The position numbers were made by a program, and so were the translations under genes. From Thiohalocapsa sp. (lineage in GTDB: Bacteria > Pseudomonadota > Gammaproteobacteria > Chromatiales > Chromatiaceae): DNA of 54,235 bases. The DNA lies in contig JANQFX010000091.1 of the NCBI GenBank assembly GCA_028277725.1, positions 1 through 54,235 of the forward strand, written 5' to 3'. The first letter of the stretch is position 1, and each line of letters starts with the position of its first letter. Below the pieces are notes generated by a model. It worked only from the letters and a program-made list of their open reading frames with translations, did no database searches and was not told where the DNA came from. Positions 38,350 to 48,189 of the stretch are shown here, in pieces.

Positions 38350-39822
38350 TCAGGCGTCCGGTGCGCGGCCGTAGAGCTGCACTAGACGGGTCAGGCGTCC
38401 CGGCAACTCCGGCTGCACCTGACCCCAACGAAAGCGCCAGGTCCAATTGCCCTCCGGCGTGCCGGGCATATTCATGCGATGCGCGCCATCCAGACCCAGT
38501 ACGTCCTGCATGGGCAGGACGGCCAGATTGGCCCGGGAGCCGAGCGCGGCGCGGACCATCGGCCAGGGCATGGGCTCGCGCGACAGACCCAGGTACTCGT
38601 CCACCTCCGCGCGCACCGCGTCCGACAACGACTCGTACCAGCCGAGCGTGGTGTCGTTGTCGTGGGTGCCCGTATAGACGACCGCGTCCCGGTCGTGGTT
38701 GAAGGGCAGGTAGTCGTTCTCCGGACCGCTGCCGAAGGCGAATTGCAGGATCTTCATGCCTGGCATGCGGTACTTGCGTCGCAGCGCCGTGACACCCTCG
38801 GTGATGACGCCTAGGTCCTCCGCCACCAGGGGCAGGCGCCCGAACTCGCGCTCCAGCCGCGCGAAGAGACCATCGCCGCCCGCGGGCACCCAGCGCCCGT
38901 TGACCGCCGTCTCCTCGTCGCCGGGGATCTCCCAAAAGGCCTCGAAGCCGCGGAAGTGATCGATGCGCACAACGTCGAACAGGCGTAGCTGGGTGCGCAT
39001 GCGCGCGACCCAGAAGTCGTAGTCGGTCTCGGCCAGCACATCCCATCGGTACAGGGGGTTGCCCCAGCGCTGGCCGGTCTCGGAGAAGTAGTCCGGCGGC
39101 ACGCCGGCGACCGTGCGGGTATGGCCCTCATCGGTGAGGTCGAAGTCCTCCGGCCGCGCCCAGACCTCTGCGCTGTCGTGGGCGACGAAGATGGGCATGT
39201 CCCCGAACAACAGCACACCACGCGCTGCGGCATGGTCGTGCAGCGCCTGCCAATGCCGGAAGAATGCGAACTGCTCCCAGATCAGGTAGTCGATGGCCTC
39301 GGCGAGCCGTTTTCGCGCCTGGGTAAGGGCCTTGGGCTCGCGGGCCCGCAACCCCTTCGGCCATTGCCACCAGGGTGCATTCCGCTCATCGTGGATCGCC
39401 TGGTAGAGCACATAGTTGTCCAACCAGTAGGCGTTCTGCTGCCGAAACGCCTCCAGCTCACCACGCAGGGCATCGTCGGCCCGACGCCGGAAACCGGCGT
39501 GGGCGCGCTTCAGTGCCTCGACCCTCGCGGCTGCGTCGTAGTCGCCGGCGGGCGCGTCGTCGAGCCAGCCGTCCTGCACCAGCGGATCCAGGCCGATGAG
39601 TTCGGCGCTGCCGGCATGGGCGGAGCTGGTCTGGTAGGGCGAACGACTCCCCTGGGGCGGCCCCACCGGCAACATCTGCCAGAGTGTGAAGCCGCAGTCG
39701 GCGGCGAAGTTGACGAAGTTGTGCGCTTCCCAGCCGAGGTCACCGTTGGGTCCGGCGCCGGGCAGCGAGGTCAGATGCAACAGCAGGCCGGCACGGCGCT
39801 GGGCTAGAACATCGGTGGACAT
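38350..39822 (-). CDS. malQ: 4-alpha-glucanotransferase (amylomaltase)
   Basis: The 490-aa GH77 enzyme transfers alpha-1,4-glucan segments between maltodextrins during glycogen or maltose metabolism. Signatures are GLLLHLTSLPG, WQMLPVGPP, SPYQTSSAHAG, the nucleophile region VVRIDHFRGFEAFWEIP, the acid region LVAEDLGVITEGV, and YTGTHDNDTTLGWY. The length is that of compact plant/bacterial DPE1-type enzymes. The ATG at 39822 (MSTDVLAQ) has GGAA upstream. It follows glgC on the same strand after 100 nt. Confidence 0.95.
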   Translation of the reverse strand: MSTDVLAQRRAGLLLHLTSLPGAGPNGDLGWEAHNFVNFAADCGFTLWQMLPVGPPQGSRSPYQTSSAHAGSAELIGLDPLVQDGWLDDAPAGDYDAAARVEALKRAHAGFRRRADDALRGELEAFRQQNAYWLDNYVLYQAIHDERNAPWWQWPKGLRAREPKALTQARKRLAEAIDYLIWEQFAFFRHWQALHDHAAARGVLLFGDMPIFVAHDSAEVWARPEDFDLTDEGHTRTVAGVPPDYFSETGQRWGNPLYRWDVLAETDYDFWVARMRTQLRLFDVVRIDHFRGFEAFWEIPGDEETAVNGRWVPAGGDGLFARLEREFGRLPLVAEDLGVITEGVTALRRKYRMPGMKILQFAFGSGPENDYLPFNHDRDAVVYTGTHDNDTTLGWYESLSDAVRAEVDEYLGLSREPMPWPMVRAALGSRANLAVLPMQDVLGLDGAHRMNMPGTPEGNWTWRFRWGQVQPELPGRLTRLVQLYGRAPDA

Positions 39823-39922
39823 GTCGGGTTCCATTGGTCGCGATGCGCGCATGGTAGCGGATCGGCCCAGATCACAGCGGGGGTTTGCGCGCTGTCCGCA
39901 CGAGGACGAGACCGCGCTACAC

Positions 39923-41194
39923 TCAGCGCACCCGCTTCAGCTCCTGACCGAGCATGTCCGGCGTGACCAGGGTGACGCCGCCCTCGCTGATGTGGAATCC
40001 GGCGGCCTCGTCCGCCTGCCGGTCGACGCCGATGGTCATGTCGGCCTCGATGCGGCAGGCACGGTCGATGACGGCGCGCTCGATACGGCAGTTTCGACCG
40101 ATCTCGACGTCCGGCAGGATCACGGAGTCGTGCACGTAGGAGAAGGAGTTGACCCGGACGCTGGAGAACAGCAGGGAGTGCCGCACCGTCGCCCCGGAAA
40201 TGATGCAGCCGCCGGAGACCATCGAGTCCACGGCCATGCCGCGGCGTTCGTCGCTGTCGAAGACGAACTTGGCCGGCGGTTGCTGTTCCTGGTAGGTCCA
40301 GATCGGCCAGTGTTCGTCGTACAGGCTGAGCGGCGGAGTCACACCGATCAATTCCAGATTCGCCTCCAAGAAAGCGTCGACGGTGCCGACGTCGCGCCAG
40401 TAGGCCTGTTCGCCGCTCTCGGGGTCTCGGAACCGGTACGCGAAGATCCGGTAGCGATCGATGACGTGCGGGATCACGTCCTTGCCGAAGTCGTGGCTGG
40501 AGCCCGGGCTGTCGGAGTCCCGGATCAGCTGCTCGAACAGGAAATCCCGGTTGAACACATAGATGCCCATGGAGGCCAGCGAGACGTCCTCGCGACCCGG
40601 CACCGCGGGTGGGGCCTCGGGCTTCTCGACGAAGGTCTGCACCCGGTCGTCTTCGTCCACGCCCATGACGCCGAGCTCCCGTGCACGCTCGATGGGGACC
40701 TCGATGCAGCCGATGGTCATATCCGCGCCGCTTTCGACGTGGTAGGCAATCATGCTCCCGTAGTCCATTTTGTAGATGTGGTCGCCGGCGAGCACGAGCA
40801 CGAACTCCGGATCGTGGTTGCGGATGATGTCGAGGTTCTGGAACACCGCATCCGCGGTGCCGGCGTACCAGGCCGTCTCCGCGATCCGCTGCTGGGCAGG
40901 CCAGAGTTCCACGAACTCCCCGAACTCGCCCCTCAGGAAACCCCAACCCTTCTGGATATGACGGATCAGCGAGTGCGCCTTGTACTGTGTCAGCACGCCG
41001 ACACGGCGAATCCCGGAGTTGATGCAGTTGGACAGCGGGAAGTCGACGATGCGAAATTTGCCGCCGAAGGGCACGGCGGGCTTGGCGCGCCAGCGGGTCA
41101 AGTCCTTGAGCCTGGAACCGCGGCCGCCGGCGAGGATCAGCGCCAGGGTATTGCGGGTCAAACGGCTGACGAAACGCGGACCGGTGTCCGGCAT
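39923..41194 (-). CDS. glgC: Glucose-1-phosphate adenylyltransferase
   Basis: The 423-aa enzyme makes ADP-glucose, the committed step of bacterial glycogen synthesis. The N-terminal nucleotidyltransferase domain has [54 protein letters not shown] and FVEKPEAPP. The C-terminal left-handed beta-helix has hexapeptide-like repeats ([21 protein letters not shown] and [20 protein letters not shown]). It is divergent from glgB. Glycogen synthase glgA is not in the window. Confidence 0.96.
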   Translation of the reverse strand: MPDTGPRFVSRLTRNTLALILAGGRGSRLKDLTRWRAKPAVPFGGKFRIVDFPLSNCINSGIRRVGVLTQYKAHSLIRHIQKGWGFLRGEFGEFVELWPAQQRIAETAWYAGTADAVFQNLDIIRNHDPEFVLVLAGDHIYKMDYGSMIAYHVESGADMTIGCIEVPIERARELGVMGVDEDDRVQTFVEKPEAPPAVPGREDVSLASMGIYVFNRDFLFEQLIRDSDSPGSSHDFGKDVIPHVIDRYRIFAYRFRDPESGEQAYWRDVGTVDAFLEANLELIGVTPPLSLYDEHWPIWTYQEQQPPAKFVFDSDERRGMAVDSMVSGGCIISGATVRHSLLFSSVRVNSFSYVHDSVILPDVEIGRNCRIERAVIDRACRIEADMTIGVDRQADEAAGFHISEGGVTLVTPDMLGQELKRVR

Positions 41195-41387
41195 AGATCA
41201 CCTCGCTGACACTGGATGTCGATGACGTCCGAGGCGGCCGCGCCTGCACGCAGCCAAGCCCGTCGCCGCAGCGCCTCGACGCAGGGGCCGCCGCAGCACG
41301 ATTGGGCGCCATGGTACCATCCGGCCTATCCGGTCCGGCGACTCGGACCCGCGACCTACACCCAATTCGGAGTCAACAGAAAGCCCC

Positions 41388-43700
41388 ATGCCCACTGCTT
41401 CGACCCCATCCGCGTCGCTTCCGGAGCCTTTGCTGCGCATCGTCGAAGCCCGCCATCACGACCCCTTCGAGGTGCTCGGGCGCCACGACCTCGACGACGG
41501 CACCGCCGTCGTGCGCGCCTTCTTGCCGCAGGCCGAGCGCGTGCGCATCAACGAGGCGGGCATCGATCTGGAGCGCATTCCCGATACGGATCTGTTCCAG
41601 TGGCAGGGCCCGTCGGACCGGCTGCCTCGCAAGCGCCACTACGAGGTCACTTGGTACGATCGCAAGGGTCAGGTCGAGACCCGTCACGAGCCCTACACCT
41701 TCCCGCCCCAGGTTGGTGACTTCGACCTGCACCTGTTCGGCGAGGGCCGCCACTGGCACGCCTACCGCTTCCTCGGCGCCCACCAGCGCAGCGTGAACGG
41801 TGTCGAGGGCTTCCAGTTCGCGGTCTGGGCGCCGGGCGCGCAACGCGTCAGTGTGATCGGCGAATTCAACGACTGGGACGGGCGCGTCAACCCGATGCGG
41901 GTGCGCGGTGGCTCCGGGGTCTGGGAGCTGTTCATTCCCGGGCTCGAGCCCGGCATGTTGTACAAGTTCGAACTGCGTGACGGCGGCGGTAATCTACACG
42001 TCAAGATCGACCCCTACGGCAATGCGTTCCAGGAGCGCCCGGAGAACGCCAGCATCCTGACCGCGCCCAATACCTACCGTTGGCAGGATTCCGACTGGAT
42101 CCGCCGCCGTGCCAACGTCGACTGGCAACACAGCCCGATGTCCATCTACGAGGTGCACCTGGGCTCCTGGCAGCGCGACGAGGACGGCAACTTCCTCAAC
42201 TACCGCGAACTTGGCAAGCGCCTCGGAGACTATTGCGTCGAGATGGGCTTCACGCACGTCGAGTTGCTGCCCATCACCGAGCACCCGCTGGACGCATCCT
42301 GGGGCTATCAGGCCACCGGCTACTTCGCGCCCACGGCCAGATTCGGCACACCCGACGACTTCCGCGCCTTCGTCGACCACCTGCACGGCCGCGGCATCGG
42401 CGTCCTGCTGGACTGGGTGCCGGCGCACTTCCCGCGCGACACCACGGCCCTGGCCAAGTTCGACGGCACAGCGCTCTACGAGCACGCCGACCCGCGCCAG
42501 GGCGAGCACAAGGACTGGGGTACCCTGATCTTCAACTTCGGCCGCCACGAGGTGAAGAATTTCCTGCTATCCAGCGCCCTGTATTGGCTCGCGGAGTACC
42601 ACATCGATGGGCTGCGTGTGGACGCCGTGGCCTCCATGCTCTATCTCGACTACTCGCGCGAGGACGGCGAGTGGATCCCCAATAAGTACGGCGGCAACGA
42701 GAACCTGGACGCGGTGGACTTCCTGCGCCAGCTCAACACCGTCACCCACGAACAGCACCCGGGCACACTGATGGTGGCGGAGGAATCCACCGCCTGGCCA
42801 CAGGTCTCTCGGCCGACCTACCTCGGCGGCTTGGGCTTCAGCATGAAGTGGAACATGGGCTGGATGCATGACACCCTGTCGTACATGCAGAAGGACCCGG
42901 TCTACCGGCACTACCACCACGACCAGCTCACCTTCGGCCTGCTCTACGCCTTCACCGAGAACTTCGTCCTGCCCTTCAGCCACGACGAGGTGGTCCACGG
43001 CAAACAGTCCATGTTGGACAAGATGCCCGGCGACGCCTGGCAGAAGTTTGCGTCGCTGCGGCTGCTCTATACCTTGATGTTCACCTACCCGGGCAAGAAG
43101 CTCCTGTTCCAGGGCTGCGAGTTCGGCCAGGGGCAGGAGTGGAACTTCGACGCCGCCGCGGACTGGTATCTGCTGGAGCGTCCGCAGCACCAGGGCGTCA
43201 AGCAGATCGTCGCGGACCTGAACCGGCTGTTCCGCAAACACCCGGCGCTGCACGAGGTGGACTTCGAGAGCGGCGGCTTCGAGTGGATCGACTGCCACGA
43301 CTCCAGCCAGTCCGTGCTCAGCTACCTGCGCAAGTCCAAGGACGGCAAACAGGTCGTCTGCTGCGCCTTCAACTTCACCCCGGTCCCGCGGGAGGACTAC
43401 CGCATCGGCGTGCCCCTGCCCGGCTTCTATCGCGAGGCGATGAACTCCGACGCCGAGCTCTACGGCGGCAGCAACGTCGGCAATCAAGGCGGTGTGCAGT
43501 CCGAGCCCCTGAGCTGGATGGGCCGGCCCAACTCGATCCCCATCGCCCTGCCACCGCTGGCCGGCGTGGTCATGGTGCATGAGCCGGAGTCTGCAGTCGA
43601 GACAGCGGGTGTGCCCGACGATTCGACGACCGGCAGCGAGCGGGCGACCAGTAGCGACTCGAACGGTTCGAGCTCCGGCAACAGAACCGGCTCCGGCTGA
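41388..43700 (+). CDS. glgB: 1,4-alpha-glucan branching enzyme
   Basis: The 770-aa GH13 enzyme introduces alpha-1,6 branches into glycogen. It has N-terminal CBM48 modules (about 1-220), then the TIM barrel with nucleophile D412 ([15 protein letters not shown]), acid E465 ([10 protein letters not shown]) and D533 ([10 protein letters not shown]), matching E. coli residues at a constant offset of 7. A C-terminal all-beta domain follows. The last ~38 residues are an added Ser/Thr/Gly-rich tail not expected in the family. It is divergent from glgC and is followed after 23 nt by dacB. Confidence 0.96.
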   Translation: MPTASTPSASLPEPLLRIVEARHHDPFEVLGRHDLDDGTAVVRAFLPQAERVRINEAGIDLERIPDTDLFQWQGPSDRLPRKRHYEVTWYDRKGQVETRHEPYTFPPQVGDFDLHLFGEGRHWHAYRFLGAHQRSVNGVEGFQFAVWAPGAQRVSVIGEFNDWDGRVNPMRVRGGSGVWELFIPGLEPGMLYKFELRDGGGNLHVKIDPYGNAFQERPENASILTAPNTYRWQDSDWIRRRANVDWQHSPMSIYEVHLGSWQRDEDGNFLNYRELGKRLGDYCVEMGFTHVELLPITEHPLDASWGYQATGYFAPTARFGTPDDFRAFVDHLHGRGIGVLLDWVPAHFPRDTTALAKFDGTALYEHADPRQGEHKDWGTLIFNFGRHEVKNFLLSSALYWLAEYHIDGLRVDAVASMLYLDYSREDGEWIPNKYGGNENLDAVDFLRQLNTVTHEQHPGTLMVAEESTAWPQVSRPTYLGGLGFSMKWNMGWMHDTLSYMQKDPVYRHYHHDQLTFGLLYAFTENFVLPFSHDEVVHGKQSMLDKMPGDAWQKFASLRLLYTLMFTYPGKKLLFQGCEFGQGQEWNFDAAADWYLLERPQHQGVKQIVADLNRLFRKHPALHEVDFESGGFEWIDCHDSSQSVLSYLRKSKDGKQVVCCAFNFTPVPREDYRIGVPLPGFYREAMNSDAELYGGSNVGNQGGVQSEPLSWMGRPNSIPIALPPLAGVVMVHEPESAVETAGVPDDSTTGSERATSSDSNGSSSGNRTGSG

Positions 43701-43723
43701 CACCATCCCAACGCTCACCGCAG

Positions 43724-45370
43724 ATGGCGCCGCGACCGCATCCGCCCCAGCGGCCGGCCGCCGCGTCCCCCTCGTCCCGAGCCCTGCTCGGCTACGTTCT
43801 GGGCTGCATCCTGAGCTGCATGATCGCGGCCCCGGGCGCTGCCCTCGAGACGACGGCATCCGGCCCTCCGGCCTCGCCGGCGCCTCGCGTCCAGCCGGAG
43901 TCCACGCCCAAAGCCCACGGAGACCTGCCCCGCGCTGTCGCCAACCTACTGCCGGAGCTGACCCTGCAAGCCAGTCAGATCAGCGCCTACGTGCGCCGGG
44001 TCGATGCGGACCAGCCGCTGCTCGCGATCGACGCCGAGCGCCCACGCGTGCCCGCCTCCGTCACCAAGCTGATCACCAGCATCGCCGCGCTGGACCTGCT
44101 CGGCCCCGACTACCAGTGGCGCACCGAGGCCCTGATCACCGGCGAGGTCATCGCCGGCACCCTGGAGGGCGACCTCACCATCAAAGGCTACGGGGACCCC
44201 TATCTGTCCAACGAGGCCTTCGCGCGGCTGATACGCACCCTGCGCGAGAAGGGCATCCGCCACATCGTCGGCGACCTGCGCTTCGACAACAGCCAGCTCG
44301 CTCCGCCGAGCGCGGAGCGCGGCGACTTCGACGGCGCCGCCCAGCGCAGCTACAATGCCCTACCCGCCGCGCTGAGCCTGAACCGACAGGTGACCTACAT
44401 CCACCTGTACAACGACCGCGAACGCGGCGGGGTCGGGGTCTACACCGAGCCGCCGCTGAGCCACCTGGACATCGACAATCAGGCCCGGGTCGTCCAAGCG
44501 CCCTGCAAAGGGCGCTTCCACCGGCTCAATGTCCGCTTCAGCGAGCCCCAAGCAGAGCAGCCGTCGTCGGCATCACCGGACGGCGGCGATATCGCCGCCG
44601 GCACGGCCCCCCCCACACCCGGGACCCCTCGGCTCACCGTCAGCGGCACCTTCGCCAGCGAGTGCGCGGACGAGCGCATCCCGCGCCTGATCCTGAGCCC
44701 GCAGCGCCATGCCGCCGCTGCCTTCGACGCCCTCTGGCGCGAGGCCGGCGGGACCATCAGCGGACAGGTGATCGCCGCGTCGGCGCCCGCGGGTGCCGAG
44801 GTCTTCCATACCGCCTACTCGCAGCCGTTGCACGAGGTGCTGCGGACCGTCAACAAGTGGTCCGACAATCTGATGGCCCGCATGGTCTTCCTCGCCCTCG
44901 GCGTCGAACACGCCGGCCCACCCGGCGATCTGCTCAAGTCGCGCGAGGCGCTGTCGCTGTGGCTGGCCGAGCGGGGCTTCAGCTTCCCGGAGTTGTACAT
45001 CGACAACGGCTCCGGGCTCTCCCGCGACACCCGCCTGTCCGCCGCCGCCCTCGGCGAGCTGCTCACCTGGGCCTACCATCAACCCTGGATGCCCGAGTTC
45101 ATGGCCTCCATGGCCATCATGGGCGTCGACGGCACGCTGACCAAACGCATGCGCAAGGAGCCCATCGAGGGCCGCGCCCACATGAAGACCGGCACCGTGC
45201 GTGATGCGAGCTGCATTGCCGGCTATGTGCTCGACCCTGACGGCCAACGCTGGGTCGTCGTCGTCCTGGTCAACGCCCTGCCCGACCAACACCTCGCCGC
45301 CTGGCACGGTCACGCCGTCCACCACGGCCTGTTACGCTGGGTGATGGACGGGGCCGAGCTGCCGGAGTGA
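43724..45370 (+). CDS. dacB: D-alanyl-D-alanine carboxypeptidase/endopeptidase (PBP4)
   Basis: A 548-aa periplasmic class C penicillin-binding protein that trims peptidoglycan peptides. The signal sequence core is LLGYVLGCILSCMIAAPGAA. The catalytic motifs are SxxK at 112-115 (ASVTK), SDN (NKWSDNLMA) and KTG at 488-490. It is longer than many PBP4 proteins because of inserted Pro/Ala-rich linkers (around residues 40-65 and 275-305). It is probably co-transcribed with glgB, an arrangement without an obvious functional link. Confidence 0.94.
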   Translation: MAPRPHPPQRPAAASPSSRALLGYVLGCILSCMIAAPGAALETTASGPPASPAPRVQPESTPKAHGDLPRAVANLLPELTLQASQISAYVRRVDADQPLLAIDAERPRVPASVTKLITSIAALDLLGPDYQWRTEALITGEVIAGTLEGDLTIKGYGDPYLSNEAFARLIRTLREKGIRHIVGDLRFDNSQLAPPSAERGDFDGAAQRSYNALPAALSLNRQVTYIHLYNDRERGGVGVYTEPPLSHLDIDNQARVVQAPCKGRFHRLNVRFSEPQAEQPSSASPDGGDIAAGTAPPTPGTPRLTVSGTFASECADERIPRLILSPQRHAAAAFDALWREAGGTISGQVIAASAPAGAEVFHTAYSQPLHEVLRTVNKWSDNLMARMVFLALGVEHAGPPGDLLKSREALSLWLAERGFSFPELYIDNGSGLSRDTRLSAAALGELLTWAYHQPWMPEFMASMAIMGVDGTLTKRMRKEPIEGRAHMKTGTVRDASCIAGYVLDPDGQRWVVVVLVNALPDQHLAAWHGHAVHHGLLRWVMDGAELPE

Positions 45371-45418
45371 CCCAGGACCATCTGGGAGCCGCCCGGGAGC
45401 GCCGACCTCCAGGTCGGC
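45371..45418 (+). terminator. Two stem-loops after dacB
   Basis: CCCAG (45371-45375) pairs with CTGGG (45382-45386). GCCGACCT (45401-45408) pairs with AGGTCGGC (45411-45418) around CC. There is no T-run, so termination is uncertain. The second palindrome has the core GACCT-CC-AGGTC, matched by GACCT-GG-AGGTC at the other end of the restriction cassette. The remaining sequence to 45573 shows no gene. Confidence 0.45.
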
Positions 45419-45573
45419 CCAGCGCCTCACTGCTGTAGTATGGGGAACGACACTGACGAACCAACTCGCGTCGTTTGCTCGCGCTCAGGTAGGATTCCCA
45501 ACAGACCCACGTTGCTTCTGAGCCACCAAGGTGAACAGCGCCGCGCAAGCCCTATGGCGCATAAAGGACCCCT

Positions 45574-46302
45574 ATGTTTGAGAAGATCAAAGCACGAGGT
45601 TTCGAAGTCATTGCCCTACATCATGCCGAAGCCATTCTTACCGTCGATATGGCTGATGCCGTAGAGGAACTGGAAAAAGCCATCCTCAATATTGAGATCC
45701 GAGCCGAGGAGCTGGTGCGCGGTGGCGGCGGCGAAGGTGAAATGACACAGCGTCTCCGACGGTCGTTGGCTGATGACTTCGGTTGGCATAAGCACAACTT
45801 CGAAATCAAAAAGATCGTCGACGGGGAGGAAAAGGAGTCCGTATCCCACGAAATAGACCATGTAAAAAGATTCCCAACCGGCATCTTCGCTTTGGAAATT
45901 GAATGGAACAACAAAGACCCTTTCTTTGACCGCGACCTAGAAAACTTCAAACGCCTGCATGCAGACGGCGTTATCTCGATTGGAGCAATCATCACCCGAG
46001 GGTCGAGCCTCCAATCTGGCCTGCGCGAGATCGTCTCAGAATTTGCTCGAAAGTACTCTATAGATAGTCGAGAGGCATTGACCGAGTACTATTCTCCGAC
46101 GAAACGCCAGCTTGAGATTATCGAAAAGGCAACGCGCAGAATGGGCTCGTTCGAAGACGGGTGGTCACACGCGTTCGTCTCAGACAAGTTTGGTGAAGCA
46201 ACGACCCATTGGAGAAAACTTGACGACCGAGTCCGTCGCGGCGTCGGTAACCCCTGTCCTTTGCTGCTGATCGGAATACCGCGTGACGTCGTTGTCATCT
46301 AA
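45574..46302 (+). CDS. Type II restriction endonuclease, BglII/BstYI family
   Basis: The protein is 242 aa. The core D95...E108-x-E110 (in HEIDHVK and ALEIEWNNKDPFF) followed by RDLENFKRLH and the C-terminal LLLIGIP matches the BglII/BstYI PD-(D/E)XK family, whose known members cut GATC-centred sites. Here Glu110 takes the place of the Gln of BglII, giving an E-x-E metal site as in BamHI. AAGGA precedes the ATG. The methyltransferase gene starts 17 nt downstream. Base composition is visibly A/T-richer than all neighbours (many AAA, GAA and ATT codons), which points to horizontal acquisition. No controller protein is seen. The exact recognition sequence is not predictable by eye. Confidence 0.85.
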   Translation: MFEKIKARGFEVIALHHAEAILTVDMADAVEELEKAILNIEIRAEELVRGGGGEGEMTQRLRRSLADDFGWHKHNFEIKKIVDGEEKESVSHEIDHVKRFPTGIFALEIEWNNKDPFFDRDLENFKRLHADGVISIGAIITRGSSLQSGLREIVSEFARKYSIDSREALTEYYSPTKRQLEIIEKATRRMGSFEDGWSHAFVSDKFGEATTHWRKLDDRVRRGVGNPCPLLLIGIPRDVVVI

Positions 46303-46319
46303 CCTGAGAGAACAGGATC

Positions 46320-47009
46320 ATGGCCGCCAAAGTCTACACTATCGCCGAGCCAAACCCGTCAGAAGACCTGCTAGCAAAAGTGGGGGGGCAATATTCCACG
46401 ATACTTGCTGACCCCCCGTGGCAGTTTCAAAACCGTACCGGAAAGATGGCGCCTGAACACCGACGTCTTCTTAGGTATCCAACAATGGAACTGAAAGAGA
46501 TACTGGAATTACCGGTTTCGCGATTAGCGGCCGCCAAGTCGCACCTGTATCTCTGGGTACCAAACGCTCTGTTGCAGGAAGGCTTGCGGGTTATGGAAGC
46601 TTGGGGCTTCACCTACAAGTCCAACCTGGTTTGGTACAAAGTTAGGAAGGATGGCGGCCCAGATGGTCGCGGCGTTGGATTCTACTTCAGAAACGTCACG
46701 GAGCTGGTCCTGTTCGGCGTGCGCGGAAGCATGCGTACGCTTCCACCTGGACGAACGCAGGTAAACCTTTTTTCTACCAGAAAACGCGAACACTCCCGAA
46801 AGCCCGACGAAATCTATGATCTTGTAGAATCCTGCTCTCCTGGTCCCTACCTCGAATTATTCGCACGATTTCGCCGGGACGGATGGAATCAGTGGGGCAA
46901 CGAGAACGTCGAAGAAAACACATTCTATGGTGTTGCTCGGCGCAAAGGGCATGATGACCCCCAATTGCGGCTCTTGGAGTCGCCGCGCGGCTATGGAGTC
47001 AAGGACTGA
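46320..47009 (+). CDS. MT-A70 family N6-adenine DNA methyltransferase
   Basis: A 229-aa MT-A70 fold enzyme with the catalytic DPPW at residues 31-34 (STILADPPWQF), the family segments HLYLWVPNALLQEGLRVMEAWGF and ELVLFGVRGSMRT, and the C-terminal SPGPYLELFARFRRDGWNQWGNE. Members methylate adenine N6 in DNA or RNA. Directly behind a restriction enzyme gene it is most likely the protective methylase of the pair. It has the same A/T-rich composition as the nuclease gene. Confidence 0.92.
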   Translation: MAAKVYTIAEPNPSEDLLAKVGGQYSTILADPPWQFQNRTGKMAPEHRRLLRYPTMELKEILELPVSRLAAAKSHLYLWVPNALLQEGLRVMEAWGFTYKSNLVWYKVRKDGGPDGRGVGFYFRNVTELVLFGVRGSMRTLPPGRTQVNLFSTRKREHSRKPDEIYDLVESCSPGPYLELFARFRRDGWNQWGNENVEENTFYGVARRKGHDDPQLRLLESPRGYGVKD

Positions 47010-47169
47010 GTATTCCAACCTAACGCACAGGGAATATTGATGTCTGCGGCACGATCGCACTTTCGCAGCTCGTAGGAAACAAGCGCTATATCGCGGTAAC
47101 CCTACCCAGAAAGATTCGCTATCGTGGTCGCAATCGTCATCGGATGCTCTATTAGGACGACGACAGCGC

Positions 47170-47191
47170 GTGTTGACCTGGAGGTCAACAC
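47170..47191. terminator. Perfect 10-bp palindrome between methylase and SPFH genes
   Basis: GTGTTGACCT and AGGTCAACAC flank GG (47170-47191). It sits between convergent genes and could end transcription from both sides, though neither side has a T-run. The core GACCT-GG-AGGTC echoes the palindrome at 45401-45418. Confidence 0.45.
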
Positions 47192-47220
47192 TCCCGGCCG
47201 ATCGCGCGTGCGCGATTCAG

Positions 47221-48189
47221 CTACGGCAACACCCCCTCATCCATCTGGAACCGAGCGAAGCGCCTATCGACGGCTGGCTGGGCGGGGGTTGGCGGGCTCG
47301 ACGGCCCGCCGCCGGACAGGGACACCAGCACCTGCGCCTCCGGCGGCAGCACGTCCACCTCGGCGGCGGAGGCGATGAGCTGCTCGGCCTCCATCACCTG
47401 CATCAAGGCATCCAGCACCTCCGCATCGTCGGCGGCGATCTGGTTCAGCGTCTCGCCGACCACGGCCGGGCGGGTCGCGGAGGCCTGGGCGAGCTGCTCG
47501 GACACCTTGAAGGCGGTCTGGCTCTTGATCAGTCCGACACGGTTCTCGCCGTCCTGCTTCATGGCGCTGGTGACCTGCACCAGGCGCTTGACCACCTTGT
47601 CGGTGATGTTGTCGACCATTTCCCGGTCCGTGAAGGCGACCTTGCGGATGTAGACCGAGCCGAGCCGAAAGCCCCACTTCTCGGACAGGGGCGAGACCGT
47701 GGAGCGCACCTTGCGGCTCAGCTGGTGGCGGTCCTCGAGGAGTTTGTCCATTTCCAGGTTGCTGAGCGTGGAGATAGTCGCGCTGGCGACGTTGGCCTCC
47801 AGGGAGCCCTCCGGGTCCGCGTTGTTGAACAGGTAGGCCACCGGGTCGCTCACCTGCATCTCGTACCAGACGCCCACGCTCATGGGCGTGCCCTCCTCGG
47901 AGTTGACCATCTGGTTGCGCAGGTAGCGCTGGCGCAGCTTTATGCTCACCGGCTGGCGCGTGCCGAAGATGGGCAGCAGCAGGGCCTTGGCGCCGAAGTG
48001 CATCAGCGGGAAGCGCAGCCCCGGCTCATCCAGGATGCCCATGACCTTGCCGAGGAAGGTGTAGACCACTGCCTCCTGCTCGTTGACGATGGTGTACAGA
48101 CTCAGCAGCCGGGCGACGCCGAGCAGGATCGGGATGGCCAGCAGCCCACCGATGAAGAAGGGCAACAGCAGGGTCGGATCACTGGGCAT
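47221..48189 (-). CDS. SPFH/Band 7 membrane protein (second of pair)
   Basis: A 322-aa stomatin/prohibitin/HflK-like protein. One N-terminal transmembrane helix (LLLPFFIGGLLAIPILLGVARLL) is followed by the SPFH domain (about 35-200) and a helical tail with Ala/Glu-rich coiled-coil character, ending in a Pro-rich segment. Such proteins form membrane-bound oligomeric assemblies. Its start overlaps the 3' end of the other SPFH gene by 11 nt, which suggests translational coupling and a hetero-oligomer. No protease or NfeD-type partner is adjacent. Confidence 0.88.
   Translation of the reverse strand: MPSDPTLLLPFFIGGLLAIPILLGVARLLSLYTIVNEQEAVVYTFLGKVMGILDEPGLRFPLMHFGAKALLLPIFGTRQPVSIKLRQRYLRNQMVNSEEGTPMSVGVWYEMQVSDPVAYLFNNADPEGSLEANVASATISTLSNLEMDKLLEDRHQLSRKVRSTVSPLSEKWGFRLGSVYIRKVAFTDREMVDNITDKVVKRLVQVTSAMKQDGENRVGLIKSQTAFKVSEQLAQASATRPAVVGETLNQIAADDAEVLDALMQVMEAEQLIASAAEVDVLPPEAQVLVSLSGGGPSSPPTPAQPAVDRRFARFQMDEGVLP

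Noticed and set aside
39804..41312. 502-codon minus-strand frame over glgC
   Set aside because: It is an Arg/Pro-rich alternate frame of glgC, whose motifs are all in the other frame.
43579..45204. 541-codon plus-strand frame over dacB
   Set aside because: It is an Arg-rich alternate frame; the dacB frame holds the SxxK, SDN and KTG motifs.
45419..45573. Controller protein or C-box ahead of the restriction genes
   Set aside because: No short helix-turn-helix ORF and no clear paired palindrome were seen in the leader beyond the dacB-proximal stem-loops.
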